Origin: Gemmataceae bacterium
GTDB taxonomy: Bacteria > Planctomycetota > Planctomycetia > Gemmatales > Gemmataceae
Direction of reading: 5' to 3'
Length of the DNA: 42,335 bases
Assembly: GCA_028288765.1 (NCBI GenBank)
Contig: JAQGHQ010000200.1
Coordinates: 1-42,335 of the forward strand
The notes under the pieces were generated by a model that saw only the letters and a list, made by a program, of their open reading frames with translations, had not been told where the DNA came from and ran no database searches. The first letter of the stretch is position 1. Every line of letters starts with the position of its first letter. Shown here piece after piece: positions 41,154 through 42,335 of the stretch. A program made the translations under genes and the position numbers.

Positions 41154-42173
41154 ATGGAACTGGGCATGATCGGGCTGGGCCGGATGGGGGCGAACATGGT
41201 CCGCCGGTTGCTCCGCGGCGGGCACCAGTGCGTGGTCTACGACGCCTACCCGGAGGCCGCCCGGGCACTGGCGAAGGACGGGGCCGTGCCGGCGGCCACG
41301 CTCGACGAGTTCGTGGCAAAGCTATCGAAGCCGCGGGCCGTCTGGCTCATGATCCCGGCGGGTATCGTCGACAGGCTGATCGCGGAGATCGCCCCGAAGC
41401 TCGCCGCGGACGACGTCCTGATCGACGGCGGGAATTCGTACTACGTGGACGACATCCGCCGGGCGAAAGACTTGAAAGGGAAGGGGATTCACTACCTCGA
41501 CGTGGGGACGAGCGGCGGGGTGTGGGGGGCGGAGCGAGGTTACTGCCTGATGATCGGTGGGGACACACCCGCGGTACAGCGGCTCGACCCGGTCTTCGCC
41601 ACCCTCGCCCCGCCGGTCAACTCGGCCCCCCACACACCGGGCCGGGAGACGGTCGGCGGGACCGCCGAGCACGGCTACCTGCACTGCGGCCAGTCCGGCG
41701 CCGGACACTTCGTCAAGATGGTCCACAACGGGATCGAGTACGGGCTCATGGCCGCGTACGCCGAGGGGCTGAACATCCTCAAGCGCGCGAACGTCGGCAA
41801 GGCCGAGCAGACCCACGATGCCGAGACGACCCCGCTCCGCGAGCCCGAACTCTACCAGTACGACTTCAATATCGCGGACGTCACCGAGGTCTGGCGGCGG
41901 GGGAGCGTGATCGCCTCGTGGCTCCTCGATCTGACCGCGGCGGCCGTGCTCAAGGACCCGGACCTGTCCGGGTTCGCCGGCCGGGTGTCGGATTCCGGGG
42001 AAGGGCGGTGGACGGTGAAGGCGGCGATCGACGAGGGGGTCCCGGTGCCGGTCCTGACCACCGCTCTCTACGAGCGGTTCGACTCCCGCGGGGGAGCTGA
42101 GTACGCGGACCGGTTGCTGTCGGCGATGCGGTTCCAGTTCGGCGGGCACCAGGAGAAGCCGGCCGGGCCGTGA
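41154..42173 (+). CDS. gnd: 6-phosphogluconate dehydrogenase, decarboxylating, short YqeC/GndA type
   Basis: 339 residues from ATG at 41154 after TACGGAGAGTACC, a good ribosome site. It should oxidise 6-phosphogluconate to ribulose 5-phosphate and CO2. The NAD(P)-binding start is MIGLGRMGANMVRRLLRGGH; the acidic/basic discrimination region is VYDAYPEA, an Asp that suggests NAD preference. LIDGGNSYYVDDIRRAKDL and YLDVGTSGGVWGAERGYCLM bind substrate. The catalytic Lys and Asn lie in GAGHFVKMVHNGIEYGLMAA then YAEG. The short C-terminal region (about 300-340 residues in total, against about 470 in E. coli Gnd) places it in the dimeric-tail-lacking YqeC group. It closes the sugar-phosphate cluster. 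Confidence 0.92.
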   Translation: MELGMIGLGRMGANMVRRLLRGGHQCVVYDAYPEAARALAKDGAVPAATLDEFVAKLSKPRAVWLMIPAGIVDRLIAEIAPKLAADDVLIDGGNSYYVDDIRRAKDLKGKGIHYLDVGTSGGVWGAERGYCLMIGGDTPAVQRLDPVFATLAPPVNSAPHTPGRETVGGTAEHGYLHCGQSGAGHFVKMVHNGIEYGLMAAYAEGLNILKRANVGKAEQTHDAETTPLREPELYQYDFNIADVTEVWRRGSVIASWLLDLTAAAVLKDPDLSGFAGRVSDSGEGRWTVKAAIDEGVPVPVLTTALYERFDSRGGAEYADRLLSAMRFQFGGHQEKPAGP

Positions 42174-42194
42174 GCCGGGCGGACGGTTTTGGCG

Positions 42195-42250
42195 GTGCTT
42201 GGCTTTGTTGAAGCCCTGGGTCGCTGGCTGGCTGGCCGCCGCGGAGGTCG
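42195..42250. repeat. Partial copy of the 70-bp hairpin element family
   Basis: GCTTTGTTGAA (42202-42212) then CTGGGTCGCTGGCTGGCTGG matches the left half of 34322-34391 closely, with a few substitutions and a 3-bp gap. The expected right terminal repeat is missing; instead a CCCCTAC/GTAGGGG inverted repeat (about 42253-42279) and the segment shared with 216-233 follow. Confidence 0.7.
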
Positions 42251-42308
42251 ACCCCCTACAAACTTTGGTCGGGTAGGGGCCGCCCTCCGTGGCGGCCCGA
42301 GATACTTT

Positions 42309-42335
42309 GTTGCTTTGTAGAAATCTTGGCGAGCG
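42309..42335. repeat. Start of a further copy of the hairpin element, cut by the window edge
   Basis: GTTGCTTTGTAGAAA at 42309-42323 matches the 15-bp terminal repeat of the intact element at 14 of 15 positions, and CTTGGCGAGCG continues the resemblance. The rest lies beyond the window. Confidence 0.6.

Noticed and set aside
1..42335. tRNA or rRNA genes
   Set aside because: Intergenic gaps were inspected for cloverleaf or conserved rRNA segments on both strands and none was recognised; a covariance-model search was not possible here.

Overview
The window reads as a stretch of chromosome from a high-GC planctomycete, most likely a member of the Gemmataceae. This placement is an inference from content. 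It rests on a DUF1501 protein with a twin-arginine leader beside a DUF1080 protein, a tandem DUF4159 protein, neutral-ceramidase-like exported proteins, a giant kinase/beta-propeller/PA14 protein, Gly-rich exported proteins, and several families of short palindromic intergenic repeats. No rRNA, tRNA, CRISPR array, phage or intact insertion sequence was seen.

Layout. 1-338: a possible gene end, a repeat remnant and an AT-rich island. 339-6347 (minus strand): ubiE/menG, hemE, an HtrA-like protease, a sugar phosphate isomerase/epimerase-like protein and a ceramidase-like exported protein. 6449-8974 (plus): two tandem LURP-one-related proteins and an M24 aminopeptidase. 8975-9321: a repeat island. 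9322-11455 (minus): DUF1501 and DUF1080. 11635-15388 (plus): tyrA overlapping a purL that carries a fused PurS-like N-terminus. 15512-18028 (plus): a terpene-cyclase-fold protein with two DUF4159 domains. 18143-19896 (minus): two paralogous exported aspartyl-protease/PDZ proteins. 20254-23568 (plus): a large unrecognised membrane protein. 24021-31614 (plus): a VWA, PP2C phosphatase and kinase triad with overlapping start and stop codons. 32088-32750 (plus): a Gly-rich membrane-anchored protein. 32833-34146 (minus): a sulfotransferase. 34615-36717 (plus): a second ceramidase-like protein fused to a LamG-like domain. 37038-42173 (plus): histidine phosphatase, phosphoglucomutase, glucose-6-phosphate isomerase and 6-phosphogluconate dehydrogenase, a central sugar-phosphate cluster.

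The most notable system is the triad at 24021-31614. A MIDAS-bearing VWA protein, a PP2C-type phosphatase and a YegI-like kinase are coupled by GTGA and ATGA overlaps. The kinase continues through one membrane helix into three homologous propeller-like modules with a period of exactly 354 codons between equivalent motifs, then a helical region and a C-terminal PA14 domain. It looks like a signalling receptor whose cytoplasmic kinase is balanced by its own phosphatase and a VWA partner. The partner classes match E. coli YegL/YegK/YegI and the so-called TerY-P triads; the giant extracytoplasmic part is the unusual element.

The second highlight is repeat biology. Palindromic repeats sit in most gaps. 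One, made of heptameric units, lies in frame inside purL, adding about 35 residues to an essential purine enzyme. Another, a 70-bp near-complete hairpin at 34322-34391, has perfect 15-bp terminal inverted repeats and a 5-bp target duplication, so it looks like a recently moved MITE-type element.
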